In this document: positions 22,611 through 34,559 of the stretch, piece after piece | How positions within the stretch are numbered: the stretch's first letter is position 1 | How the letters are laid out: each line of letters begins with the position of its first letter | DNA from: Isoetes taiwanensis | Taxonomy: Eukaryota; Streptophyta; Lycopodiopsida; Isoetales; Isoetaceae | Reading direction: 5' to 3' | Length of the DNA: 64,000 bases | Assembly (NCBI GenBank): GCA_021234155.1 | Contig: JAJEKV010000072.1 | Span: 5,809,676-5,873,675 of the forward strand | The notes under the pieces: generated by a model | The model's database searches: none | Told to the model about the DNA's origin: nothing | The model's input: only the letters and a program-made list of their open reading frames with translations | Position numbers and translations under genes: made by a program

Positions 22611-24942
22611 TTTTTTTTTTTGAAGAACTGTGTCATCAATATATTAAAAGAATGGTAATGTTACAAAGCAAGTGAGGAGGAAGGAGAACTGCCCCAAAGA
22701 GACAGTGATACCTCGACACTCCACAACAAACTCACAGAAAAATTGCAACTCTACTACTGTACAAACCGCCCATCACCATCTACAACACCCAAGAAATCCC
22801 GCCAAATGGCAAACTTCCGCTTCTACTACTCCCTCGAACACCAAAAGCTTTGAAATAGCTTGTACCCGAAGTCGAGGAATCGAGAGGCCGCAGTCAATCC
22901 CCCGAAAGATCCACAACCGCCGCCGCCCAAATCAGCCACACCAACCAAGCCACGCGACGATGCAGGTTTGTCACGCTAGAGAGCGCCAAGCACCGTGATA
23001 CACATGAAGCAAAGAATCACCGGCTAGTCAATCTCACCCAAACAGAGCCCTAACCCAATCCCAGCAGCCCGCAAGTGAGGGCATAAAACTAGACAATGCT
23101 CCACGCCTCAACGATGAAGGCCACAACAAGGGCGTAGAGGGCTCACACCCGCCTAAACCGACATACAAGGGCATTCACCCCGAGCACAAAGAAGGCACCA
23201 CCGGGCCATGTATAACCCTAACCTTCGGTGGGGAAGTGAGTTCCATGTCCACGCCCAAACCGAAGGCCATCGAGAACCCTAAGCCGCAGAGACCACTTGC
23301 CTGAAGGGGGGCAAGGTGTCATGAATAGCCAAAGACCCGATGAAGAAGACCGCGACAAAGCAAGAAGACACAACATCCGAATGAACCTTCCAAACCCGCA
23401 CCACCACATCATCATCGAGGGACTATAGGTATGTGTAGCGGAATACTCCCCGCCACGTGTTCCCGTGATAGTTTCTACACGCCTCGTGCAAAAGCGAAAG
23501 CCTCGAAGAACTCCCAATGGCGGCTAGCGACCACCCCAATACCAATCCTCCACAGGAGCACGAACTCGGCCCAACGGGCTCGTCCCCAGCATGCATAGTG
23601 GCAGCCCAAGGGAAAGTGCGCAGAGGGTAGAGGAACCCACAAGAAAGGAGAAGAGTGGTGATAAACCGAGGCATAATCTAGCTGGAAGAGCACACGCATT
23701 ACGATCCCAAGCCCGCAACACTCCCTGCTGTGAGAAAAGGGGATGCATGTGGGAAAGGCCGAGACCATACAACAAAGGCTGTGGCAACTCCACATGCACG
23801 ACGCTTCCCAAACGCCACACAATGGCTAAGAGATCGCAACAACAAATGGCCAAGCACCAGGGGAGAAGATGCTCCATCCTGCAGAATGCTCCAAACAAAC
23901 TTGGAGACCAACACCTTATTATGCAGCGCCAAATCCAGAATAGCCAAGCCCCCATCCTCCCGGGGGCGGAGACACTTCCACCAAGCCACTTAACAACCGC
24001 CCCTTCATCATCCCCGCCCCACACAAAATTTTGAACAATCTTATCCAAAGCCTATATCTTACCCTCAGGAGCTAGCATCGCAGATGCTGTATACACATGA
24101 GTGCTACAAAGTTCTGACTTGGCAATAGTGATCCTACCTGCCACGGACAACTTGCTACCCTTCCACCAATTGAGGTGTTTCTGCAACCCCTGCAAAATCT
24201 CATCCCACACCCTCCCCATGGAAACGTCCCCTCCAAAGGGAATACCCAACAGCTTAGTACACACATTACCTGGAAGCACCTTCCAAGGGAATAGAGCCAA
24301 ACAAGGGGGAGGCAGACTTAGCTGGGCCCATAATGCGGAGCACTTACCCCAATTCAGAAGAATGCCTGAGGCCAAGGAGAAAGTATCCAACAAACCCTTC
24401 ACATTCCGCAAATTCCTCTCTTCTGCCACCAAGAAGAGGAAAGTGTCATCGACAAACCGGTTAATAATCTGGCGGCTACCATCCCGCATCCAAGCCCATC
24501 CACCACTCCCTCCTCCACCGCAGACCAAAAACAATCGAGACAATTGTTCTCCGCCATAATCAGAACAAAAACGGTGCCAAAGGGCACCCCCGACGCACCC
24601 TCCCCGCCTAAGGAGAAAAAGGCGAGGGTTCACCATGGCACACCACCAGAGTCTGCGGCCTATCTATGCACTTCATGATCGTTCTCAGAAGCGTGGACCA
24701 CGACTCAACGCCAACATCATGGCGACAAAGAACTCCCAACGAACACTATCGTAAGCTTTGGCAAAGTCAAGCTTAAGATAGGCAATGCCTTGACCTGTTC
24801 TTCTGGCCCAATAAAGGCCCTCATAAGCTGCGGCAACATTAGTCAAAATGTTCCTCCCAGGGACAAACCCAGACTGCACCTTACTAATGGAAGAAGTCAA
24901 CACCAGAGGACAACAAGGAGATAGGCCTCCAATCATTAATTG
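22611..24942 (-). mobile_element. 5'-truncated L1-like LINE with poly(A) and 16-bp target-site duplication
   Basis: Read on the minus strand, the element begins within the reverse transcriptase at MIGGL (from the NDWRPIS block) and contains QSGFVPGRNILTNVAAAYEG and LKLDFAKAYDSVRW. RFVDDTFLF (catalytic FVDD, about 24445-24456), KLLGIPFG and WWKGSKLSVAGRITIAKSEL follow. NFVWGGDDEGAVVKW marks the post-RT region, with RT zinc-binding-like debris after it. It ends in poly(A), seen as T residues from 22609. Several frameshifts make it inactive. The insertion landed in a retrotransposon LTR. Confidence 0.9.
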
Positions 24943-25809
24943 TACAACCATTGCAATTCAATACAAGACATCCCAACTAACATAATAATAACTTAGCAAC
25001 CATGGCAATATAGACAACAACTAATATTCCTCTGGGTTTGAGCATGGTCAACTCAGCTGATCAGACCAGTGACATAGAGACGGGGTAAACCACATGTATA
25101 CACACCCATCCACGTTGCGTCTAGCATTGGAGGACCACTTAACTGTGCAAGACATTGTATCCTAAGGTATCAACGCTCGATGTTCCAAATAAACCATTCA
25201 CATATCACTGTGCAATAACCGCGAGTCTAAACCATCGCACCTAGACTCCGGCCCCAGAGGATTATATCACAGAGCATTCCAATACTATTATAGCACTTTG
25301 CATAAAAATATACCGTAGCATATTCCAACAAGGGATTCTCAATGTCAACCAAATTGTGTACCAAACCATAATGACATATTATTGGGTAACCAACCACACC
25401 ATAATACATCCCAAAAACATGCTTTTAATAATAATCCATGCATGCATAATTGTACTTTACTAAGCCAACCAAATCAGAGATATGATAAATCATAATTCCT
25501 TTAATTAATGCAAACATTAACAGCAAGCTACATTGACAATAGTAAGTATGATCCCATGCTCTTAGAACGATTAAATCACCGACATGATATATTTTTAAGG
25601 ACCAATAATTTAAGACAATTTAATAACATCATCCAACCACAATACAATTATATGTGTTAAACTCATCAATTTCTCAAGAATCTATCTTTGATTACTTAAT
25701 TCAATTCAGATCATGCCTCAATCCATTAAATCTATAAACCATCATCAAAGCTCATTAAGCTTTCCCAAAGTTACGTCAACCAAAACATAGACATCACAAG
25801 AATCCCAGG

Positions 25810-26800
25810 TGTAAGACTTGACCCCCACCTGAAAGCATTGCATGCGTGTATTCCTAGCGCATAATCGTTTATTTCACCATTGAAAATGCACTCTTATATA
25901 ATGGAAATGTTACATCTTCATATTGGTGCCAAGTTGCTAGGTCCGTTACACCAAGTGAAAAATGCATTTGTAAGATTCATATTGATCTATTTGCAATTCT
26001 TCCCCTCCCTCAAATCTAGATATTATGCTCGAATGTCAGTTTGATTGAACACCCATTTTCAGTACCTCATGGGTATTGCTCAGAATAGCAACCCTAACCT
26101 ATATACTGACCAAATCATCAGGAATCTGGGGCATTTATAAACATTTTCCACATTGTAATATCTATTATTATTGATGGTAGAGACATTGACTATTGTGGCA
26201 ATTGACATTAAATTGGAAGGGCCAATATTTTTTTGGTACCTATTTTTAATACACTATAATATTTTGGTCTTTATTTCTTTCCCATGTGATAAGGGTAAAA
26301 GGAGCATGTTCTCGTCCGTCTCTCTCTCATATTTATTTTTATATAAAAACATCAAATCTCCTCCATGGCATCCAATTGGTCTCTTATTATCTCCTTGCTC
26401 CCATTATCAAATGACATCAAGCAATTGTTTGGTCAAGAAACTCTTTCTTGGTGGACTTAAAAATTGACAAATGACAAAGTGGGGATGTACATGGCGTCAT
26501 TCTTTGTTTTCCCTTTTCTTTATAAAACTTTCTTTATAAAACTATAATCTTAGGATGCCCCTTTGAGTAGACCAAAATAGCATTCATAAATTCAAGATGA
26601 ATTTGATGTGTCAAGGTCTCAAGCCTAAAATCTATAGTCTCTTATAGCATCCCTGATATATGATGTGGCATATATCAATCCCCACCCCATGATGGTATGC
26701 AAAAGGATCATGCATAAGTAAATTGAAAAACGTGGTGACTCATATTTAATCAATTAAACAATCAAATGGTTATATAGAATACAAAGATACATGATTTGAG
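25810..26800. other. Gene-free stretch downstream of petM
   Basis: AT-rich sequence forming the 3' flank of the minus-strand petM gene. No further exon or element recognised. Confidence 0.4.
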
Positions 26801-26809
26801 TGATCTGTT

Positions 26810-27190
26810 CTACTCAGATTCTTCTAAGGATGCCTCGACACGGAGAAGAATAAATCCGACGGCGATGCCGAGTAGAGTCATGCCACTCATAATTGGGATA
26901 ACTCTAAGTATTTCAGATGCAACATTGCAGGTAGATGTCAAGGCACCTCCCTTTGCAGAAGCCCTGCAAAGACCTTGCTGCAGCTGAGCAAATTGCTGCT
27001 CTATGCTCTGTGCACAGCTCATGTTCATAATCTTATTTTGTGCCTTGAGACCACCATATAAATTCATACCTGGAATGTTTGCAACTCTTCCCCTTTTTGC
27101 ACTTCCATTTTGCTTTGCCTCAACAGAACATGGTGCAGAAAGGGCCATTGTCAGCGCTGTTGCACTTGTAGCTGCTGCCATTGCTGCCAT
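26810..27190 (-). CDS. petM: Cytochrome b6f complex subunit 7 (PetM), plastid precursor
   Basis: A 126-residue precursor. The last ~37 residues (SEILRVIPIMSGMTLLGIAV, then GFILLRVEASLEESE) match the single-helix PetM subunit, whose algal mature form has the same layout (GMTLVGLAIGFVLLRVE). PetM is a small structural subunit of the thylakoid cytochrome b6f complex, which passes electrons from plastoquinol to plastocyanin. The first ~85 residues are Ala/Ser-rich and basic, as expected of a plastid transit peptide. The ATG at 27190 is the first in frame. It is preceded by CTTTCAG, so a 5'-UTR intron acceptor at 27208-27209 is possible. The coding part is intronless and intact. Identification is from motif recall; confidence is good. 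Confidence 0.8.
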   Translation of the reverse strand: MAAMAAATSATALTMALSAPCSVEAKQNGSAKRGRVANIPGMNLYGGLKAQNKIMNMSCAQSIEQQFAQLQQGLCRASAKGGALTSTCNVASEILRVIPIMSGMTLLGIAVGFILLRVEASLEESE

Positions 27191-27395
27191 AGCCAAGAGC
27201 TGAAAGAATATTCATGATTTAGAAACAGTGCCATTGCTTCCATGGCCAAGAGCTGAAAGAATATCTATAACAAAGATCAAGCCAAGAGTAATTCATTACT
27301 GCCATAGCCAAAACTAAATAGAAAATTGTGATTTTAAACAGAGGTCTCAGGAAAAGAGTTTTTGATTGCTGCCATAGCCAAAAAGCTTTGTCAAA
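27177..27395 (-). repeat. Duplication of the petM start region
   Basis: 27177-27213 (GCCATTGCTGCCATAGCCAAGAGCTGAAAGAATAT on plus) is repeated with two changes at 27231-27265. Shorter GCTGCCATAGCCAAA copies lie near 27298 and 27369. In the first repeat the petM ATG is replaced by ATG GAA context with CCATGG on plus, and the putative acceptor TTTCAG is copied too. Confidence 0.8.
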
Positions 27396-27449
27396 TGTAG
27401 TAAACCCTATTTGATTGACCAAAAGACGACCATTGTGAAGCAATAAATT

Positions 27450-30380
27450 TAATAGAATGAAGGGAATAAGTAACCGAAACGTACCTGTGAAGCAATAGAA
27501 TGCCGGATCGAGGATCGAAGCAAGAATAAGGAAGCAAATAATTGGGCCTCATCTAAGAAGTGTGCTCTGGATAAGGAAATCCGGTGTATGGTCCATACAA
27601 TAGCATTGGCCACTATTTTAACCACGTGGCAATAAAAAGTGCCATTTTTTTTTTATAGGCCTATTTAAAGTTTTCGCATTTGTTTGGCGGCAATACTTTT
27701 AGGGTTTCGAATTTTTGGGCAGAGCTGATTTATTCGGGTTTCTTGTCTAGTTTGTGAAGTGGGGTTCGCAGGTAACATAGTTTGTTCCGATATAGCTTCT
27801 TGCAATAAGATGAGGTCTATGCCGGCTTCTTCTAAGACTATTTTCTTTGAAGGCGGCCAGTTTTGGTAAGGATCTTTTTCACTTTTTGATCATCTTTGTC
27901 TTTCTTTGTGTGCCTTTGTTGCCAGAAAGCTTTTGAAGATTCTAAGTTAGAAAAATAAGTCTCAGAAAATGCCCTGTTGTTTCTGAGGCCCTAGTTCGTG
28001 GCATGCAATAGCCTTTGTTTTCTTGGATGAAATGATACAGATCTGAAACGGGAAGCATAGCTGATGGCGTCAGTCTAGAGCGCCGTCTATGGGAAACTCT
28101 CACATCACATGTACAGATACATGTCAGAATCTTCCTTTATCTTGGAGGTCCCATATCGTGTGTATAATGGGAATCGATTTTTCTTATGCAAGAACAAGCT
28201 GTCAATTAGATTTCAAAGCCGTTTAGAACAATGTGATAAATTTTGAGATACGACTTGCTTGAATATCTCCTAAACATTGAAAGCAACTGCGAATGAGAGA
28301 GACTCTGCTTTTCAGCATAGATTACATTTATATGAATTTCAGAGAAATGGTAAGCGCATTGATTCTGGAAACATCCTCCTTAGTTATAGTACAATATTTA
28401 CCATTTTGCTCTATATTATTATTTCCTGCTTAGGTCTTTGACTAATGCCTTTATAAATGCATTTAACCGTTCTTTCTAGAACTTGACCTTGCTTTGAAAT
28501 TGGAAAAAATGATGAATTGTAAGAATGTTTGGTACATTGAATGTTTGGCACATTGAATCTCGTATCTATTCCGGACGGTCACTAACCCTTTTTCCGGCAA
28601 AGTTTCTTCATGTGTTATTCTTTGGGGCATCATATACCTTTTTCCGGCCAAGGAGGCACTCGGGTTTAGGGTTCTGCTTTCTCTTTCATTTTGCTCCTTT
28701 GCTTCTCAGACCTTAAACAGTGAGCTTATGAAATGCATCTCCCTGAGATGATTTTGTGAATAGGTAACGCATTCCTAGAGATGATTTCTGAGGTAGTGGC
28801 AGACGATGGTGGCAGCTTTTTTTCCTTTTTTTAAATAAGCACCAATCTCGTAATATTTCTTCCCATTTCATTACTTCAGTTCGTGTTCTTTTTTTCCTTT
28901 TTGCTTCATCGCTACTAACTCTGTTCTACTCTGTTCCGGGTACAAGCCTTTCCTTATGTCCACAGAGTAAATCGCTTGGTTGCCTTCGTTTTTTGCTTTT
29001 GCACAGATTCTTTTGATCCGTCAAGGTTTTCCAGAAGAAAGGATGGTTAATATAACTTCAGGTAAAAAAAACATTTGTTCCTTAACTTCACGTGATTCTT
29101 TTTGTTCCTTTTAACCCTGTGCTTTTTTTTCAGGTGAATCGTTCTAGTTCTTCTTAATGGTGTGCTCTTTCTTCTGCATGTCCTTTGCCAACAGAGCTCT
29201 CCATTTTTGGCAACAGAGGTCTCCGTTTCGCTGCAAAACAGAAGCAGCCTTTCCAAACAAGCTCTGGAGGTAAGGGTTTCTCCATTTTCAATAACAGAGC
29301 TCTTCATTTTTGCTGCAAAAAGGAGGGGCCTTCGCACGCAAACTCTGGACGTAACGGTTTTGGACATGCAAAATTGGTGCATCCGTGACATGTAAAAATG
29401 ACATTTGATGCTGCTGTGAAGCTTGCAGAAGTTTGGATCTCCGCGTGCAGAGCTTTGTATGCAATCAGAAATCTTTAAATGGTACATATTATCCCAAGAC
29501 CTACTCCTCATTATTAATTCCATTATGCACAGGATTAGCTTACTTTTGCATTTAATCTGCAGCAGTTATTTCTACTACATCTCTACTGCATCTGCATCTG
29601 GCATTTCAATGAGTCCCAAGTACCCACATGCATTTTTATAGGGCTTTTATGCCTGCTGAAGTTATAGCCTTATTTCGATAATGCTGTGAATTAGAACATC
29701 AAATTAGAATGTCAAATGCATTCTGCCATATTTGGGCCATTTACAGTAGGAATTATGTGCCTAGCAATATTTTTAGGACATTGCTTGAGCTTTTTAACAG
29801 ATACTCTTCCTGCAAAAACAAACAGAGCTTGCATTTGCAACTTAGTTCAAAGTTTTTGCTGCCTAAGTGTACGTGGTGAATATCATTCAACGCCATGATG
29901 CCATAAGTAGAACCATTTCTGTACTTTTACCATAAGTAAGAACCATTTCTGTACTTTTGCCATGATTCAATGGCCAATCTTGGTGCCCATGCCTGAGCGA
30001 CCGTAAAGTACGACTATCTTCATCTGAACGCCACACATTAGTTTTCAAAATATTCACTGACATATATTTTCTAACCTGCATTGGTTTAGCATATTAAAAA
30101 GGGCTCTCAATCCCCAAGTGCTCTTTTGCAGCTAGCCACATTCCACTTATAGTCATTAGAGACCAAAATACCAAGGCACTACAATTCTTCTTCTTCTCTA
30201 TGAAAGGAATGCTTTGCTCTAGTGCCTATAACCAGTTATATTTGATTTCCCAACATTTCTCTTCTCCCTTCTTTGCTTCTTCTTATTCTTCTATGGTATG
30301 GATAATGCACCCATAAACTCAATAATTGATGCAGAACCAATATGCTATTGTTTGTACCTGCCTAAGGCGATATACAGGCA
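27450..30380. other. Region without supported genes
   Basis: This lies 5' of petM. It contains T-rich plus-strand sequence and short internal repeats (GAGCTCT.CATTTTTG at 29198 and 29297; CCATAAGTA.GAACCATTTCTG at 29901 and 29929). I could not assemble any exon with domain support. It may include an unrecognised transcribed sequence. Confidence 0.35.
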
Positions 30381-30387
30381 TTTCCAG

Positions 30388-30506
30388 CAGGTTCTGGTCC
30401 TTCTGATCGGACTACTTACATGTTCTCTTACACGGATGCAACTCCTGGGCGTCCATCTCTTGAACACATGCTGGAAGATTATTGGGACTTGATGCCTAAA
30501 TATCAG
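30388..30506 (+). pseudogene. Orphan exon, possibly of a phytoene-desaturase-like FAD oxidoreductase
   Basis: A 119-nt exon-like block lies between an acceptor (GCATTTCCAG) and a strong donor (CAG|GTGAAGT). Read in phase it gives GSGPSDRTTYMFSYTDATPG, then RPSLEHMLEDYWDLMPKYQ, with no stop. The DRTT.MF.Y.DA.P..PSLE...EDYW.LMP.YQ pattern recalls the middle of plastid or cyanobacterial phytoene-desaturase-like FAD oxidoreductases, but I hold this from memory only. No neighbouring exon was found within several kb and a LINE follows directly. It is either a very long-intron gene or a stranded relic. Confidence 0.35.
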
Positions 30507-30549
30507 GTGAAGTCTAAGACATTGCATGTAGCAAAAGTTTGCTCACATG

Positions 30550-30960
30550 TCTTCACAAATCAGCCCTAGTTCCATTGTACCTATCTAACGATCTCTTTAG
30601 TTCATCTATGAAGAGAACAAATAATATGGGTGGGGAGCTCCTGCTTCACCCCAATGGTGCGCTCTACCTGTAGCAGATCTTGGCAAGGGATGACTCAAAT
30701 GAGAACCTGTTTGTAGAGAAATCTGCATAATGGGACATTTAACACGTATGTCTTGCCAAATGACCTATGTACTATGTCAAAGGATCTAGGAAAGTCAATG
30801 TACACAAATCTGTTGTTGCTATAGGTTCTTTAGCTCCTTCCACAGGTACTCTCAAAATTATCAAATGACGTAATAACGTGCCCTAAAACTTGCTTATCCA
30901 TTTGCTTAGGCAGACCTCTGTTTGTCGATTTGCCCATGCATCCTTCGATCTGCCTTCGAT
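30550..30960 (-). mobile_element. LINE reverse-transcriptase fragment
   Basis: The minus strand reads VYIDFPRSFDIVHRSFGKTY (RT block A, about 30812-30750), then TIGVKQG...PPILFVLFIDELKRSL (about 30660-30580), in shifted frames. The blocks match the family at 19.4-21.1 kb (LFGLYIDQLKRWL). It is truncated at both ends. Confidence 0.65.
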
Positions 30961-30999
30961 TTTGCCCATGCATCCTTGATTTAAATAAGCAATGGAGAC

Positions 31000-31970
31000 A
31001 TAAATTAAGATATAAATATATATGTACATGTTCAAAACTCAAAAATTAAAAAGGGTCTTTCTAAATGTCATCATCTCTTCTGATGCTTCAACTTCGTACC
31101 TAAAACAAGAAAAAACAAATAGAACAAGAAAAAAATTGAACCTTACTTAGTGATATAATAGTTTAAATTTCCTTTTGAAATTGATCAATGGGTGGGAGAT
31201 TAGAAGGATGTTTCCTAATCTAGAAAATAGAAGGATTAACCAAGCTGCCTCATACAAACAAGAAAAAGAATCTAGTACAAACCTTTCATTAATATAGAAA
31301 GAGAGAGATCCATCTCTAATAATATGAAAAACTTTACGGGTTATTAATTCTAAGCTCCCACTACGCTCTTTTTACCATTACTGCTTCCTTCACGCCTGTC
31401 CAACAAGTAGTTCATGCTCCCAATGCAATTCTGCAAAAACAGGAGGCCCCTTGACAGATGGTGTTGTCCAAATGCAAACAAGATCTAGAAATATTGCCAA
31501 AAAAGTTGAAGGCACTAGAAATAACCACGCACTAAAAAATCCAGAGGGTACCTCTCAATCTACTTCTGTACTGTCTACTTGCATAATAGAGGTGATTTCA
31601 TGTGAAAAAGATGCTACAATAGATATGATTGACAGTAAAAGAGACACACCCAAAAATGAACAGTGATCTATAAGGACAACAATAAATGGGCAGACTCAAA
31701 AGTCTTCAAAAATATGGAGATGCTAGAAAATCCTTTTTCTTTGATAGGGAAAGAGAACAAGATAGATGTCAATGTAGGAAAAAGGGTTCATTCTTCGAAG
31801 ACTCCAAACAACAACCAAAACATCATCTCAAGGCCAAGTGAAGTGGCTTTCTTATTGAGCGTTCCAAAAAAAAAAAAAGGGGTACAATAGTAGAGTAGTA
31901 ACAATGAATGGTCAAAACATATCTAAAGCCAAATATATTTTAAAAACCCGGAACTAGACAATCACCAAAG
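31000..31970 (+). other. Weakly coding stretch of unknown origin
   Basis: Two adjacent lysine- and asparagine-rich frames (31451-31666 and 31663-31890, overlapping by 4 bp) contain TRSRNIAKKVEGTRNNHALK and WADSKVFKNMEMLENPFSLI. An A run follows at 31867-31878. The composition resembles a degraded retroelement ORF1, but no motif identifies it. Confidence 0.3.
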
Positions 31971-31974
31971 GTCT

Positions 31975-32100
31975 TATAAAAAAAAAGTTAAAGCCATACA
32001 AACTCTGAATTCCGAAATCTTGTCAACTGGGCTAAAAATCCCGCCCTTTCGAGTTTTCGGGGAAAACCATGAAGATAAAAAAGGGACTAAGACATAACCG
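31975..32100 (-). repeat. Inverted piece of a LINE 3' UTR
   Basis: The minus strand carries GGTTTTCCCCGAAAACTCGAAAGGGCGGGATTTTTAGCCC. This resembles the CCCTCGAAAACCCTTCGGGGCAGGGTTTTTTATCC of the plus-strand LINE 3' UTR at about 33522-33558. It lies head-to-head with that element. Confidence 0.45.
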
Positions 32101-32209
32101 ATGAAGATAAAATTTGAGCAAGCAGTCATATGTTGAACGATCTCTATGTGCAGACTCCAAACGTCGAGCATCAATGCCAACATGTGGGTCAAAGCATGGA
32201 AGTGAGGGA

Positions 32210-33662
32210 CACTTTTTGTGTCAGCGACAATTAGTGGGTGCTTTCTGGGGCTATTTTCTTTTCACACGATTCGGCAACTCATATATGCTGACGATGTCAA
32301 CCTCTTGGCCTATACTCCAGAGGACATGCAACGTCGCCTGGATGCTCTTGACACTTTTTGCCGATTCACTGGCATGCGAGTTAACTTGGCCAAAACTAGG
32401 GTGCTGCTAGTTTCGTCATCCCGTCAGCCAAGGCTTCCCTCATTCAGTTATAAGGGACAAGATGCAGAGGTGGCTCCGACCTACAAGTACTTGAGGATCG
32501 AGTTCTCTACTACCACCCACTGGGATGCTGCCATCAGGTTGCAGGTCACATCGAGTTGAAAAGCACTATATACCATGCAGAACAACAGCCACAAGACAAA
32601 GTTGTATGCTTGGGGCCACCAGTCACACTTGTTTAGGGCCTTGGTCGAGCCAGTCCTCCTGTATGGGGCAGAAGTGTGGGGTCCGGTGATATCCCTCACC
32701 ACCTGGAATGATCTCGAGCAGGTGCAGAAAGTCTTCTTGGCACGAGCCCTTGGGGTAAAGTCCACAGTTCCATACCAGATCCTACTCCAGGAGACATGCT
32801 TTTTACCCCTTCAATGGGCTGCATTGGAACGCCATATTATTTACTTCCAGAAGGTGGTCGCTATGGGTGATAATACGTTTGCCCAACCTTGCTTTAGCCA
32901 TAGCAATGGGTCCCCAACGCCTCAAAGCCTGCTGGAAGAACAAGCAAGCTCAGTGGTTCTCACATTGGGGTGTACAGGCAACCAGATGCGTACAGGTACG
33001 GACACAGAAGGATCACAATGCACTAGATGCTAATTTCCTTCGCAAGCTCTGGGATGCAGATGCGATGATGCATGTTAAGCTGACACACTATCAGCAGCAA
33101 GTCAATCCTAGACTCACGAGAGACCCACACCAGTACTTGTGCACCCATTTGCCCATGAAGAAGCGCAGACTTATAGCATCCATTCGCACGGGTGCACATC
33201 GTCTCCACATTGAGATAGGGCGTTGGACTCGGGAAGCACGAGAGGAGAGGCTTTGTCAATGGTGCCACAAGGGCGCCATTGAAGGTGAACGTCATGCCCT
33301 CCAGATCTGCCCAACGTTTGCCCATATCCAAGCGTGGTATGTTCGGTTATTAGTGACTGGCCAGCCGTTGCATGAGTTATTGAATATGGCGTCCGTGGGA
33401 TTGTTGGGGTCATACCTCCGGGAGGTTATGGATGCACGGACTCAGTTGTGTCCCCTGGGACAGTATTGAATTGTCCTATATAATTGTACAGTGTATCAGC
33501 ATACTTATTATTGCTAAGGTTTTTCCCTCGAAAACCCTTCGGGGCAGGGTTTTTTATCCTGATAGTAATACGCTTGCTGCTCTCTTTTTGTTTGGGTCCC
33601 ATAGGCCAATTGGTCTCCGTGGACGATAAAAAATCTATTCTATTCTATTCTATTCTATTCTT
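32210..33662 (+). mobile_element. LINE, 3' part with a (TTCTA)n tail
   Basis: It carries RQLIYADDVNLLAYTPEDMQ (catalytic YADD at 32284-32295), then RRLDALDTFCRFTGMRVNLAKT, YKYLRIEF, and HLFRALVEPVLLYGAEVWGP with the LARALGV block. A frame change near 32870 leads to a C-terminal LCQWCHKGAIEGERHALQIC zinc-finger-like block and a stop at 33469. The first frame also has an in-frame stop at about 32557, so it is inactive. The 3' UTR ends CCCATAGGCCAATTGGTCTC and a CTATT repeat of about 28 bp. The 5' end is truncated near 32210. It is the sister of the minus-strand copy at 19.4-21.1 kb. Confidence 0.8.
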
Positions 33663-33669
33663 TGTATTT

Positions 33670-34555
33670 TTGAAGAATATTTTCTTTTATTTTTTGGTAT
33701 TTTTCCCTCAAATGCATTCACATTACGCCTTGGAATACAAAATTTCAGCTTCGCAAAGTTATAGAAAAAAGGATAAAAATAAGTAAAGTTTCCAGCATAA
33801 AGTGCTTAGGGGGTGCTTGACTGGCACAAAAATGCCCCCCAGCTCCATGCTTTAGCCCATGTCCATAACTAATCTAGACTACAATGCTACAAAGATGCTA
33901 ACCGATACCAAATGATGCATGCCACCTAGAACATATATAGAAATGATAAAACCCAAAAACAATTGAATGTATTAATGAACAATGATATAACAGGAGATTG
34001 CCAAACGAGTCATCAACAACAATGCAAAGATATGATGAACTTAGATTATAATGTTAATGAAGCCAATAAGAACCATCAAATATGGACACTAGAAACTGAA
34101 TAAATAAACCAATAGGACTGGAAGAAGCAAAAATTAATAGAACGTGTAGGTAGCAAAGAACCAATGCAACAAAAAGAAATAATAAGTAAAGATCAAAGTG
34201 GCCGGTGGATCTGAGGATATGAAGAGAATAGAGCAAATGAGATTGTGACTAATGAAGCAACATGGACAATCAGAACTAAAAGGATTGAAGAAATACATGA
34301 TGGAGAAAATAATGCAAAAAGAATAAGAGAGTGGCAGGATCAATACTAGCACAACAAGGAATAACCTCAAAGGCACAACCGAATTTCCAATCCCAATTCC
34401 TGCTTGCCTTCGAACCATTGTATTCTTGTTTTTTCATATATCAGATTTTTTGCCAATCTTCCATATTTCTTCCGTATTTCTTGCGTATTTTTTGTGTATT
34501 TTCCTTGCTCCCGCGTAGGCTCATAATAGGTTCCAAATCTAGAAAGAAAAGATCA
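33670..34555. other. Gene-free stretch
   Basis: AT-rich sequence between a LINE and the copia relic. No supported feature. Confidence 0.4.
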
Positions 34556-34559
34556 AGGA

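Larger units (their letters stand above)
22062..25800 (-). mobile_element. LTR of a minus-strand LTR retrotransposon, split by an L1
   Basis: It begins TGTGATGGGCC next to the primer-binding site and continues AT-rich without coding sequence to 22610, then resumes after the L1 at 24959. The outer border was not located; 25800 is only an estimate. Phrases such as GAGTCTAAACCATC (about 25220) recur near 21490, hinting at a second, decayed LTR copy on the other side of the primer-binding site. Confidence 0.5.

Noticed and set aside
27191-27196. Two-residue longer PetM start
   Set aside because: It would begin with TTG; the ATG at 27190 is the first usable start.
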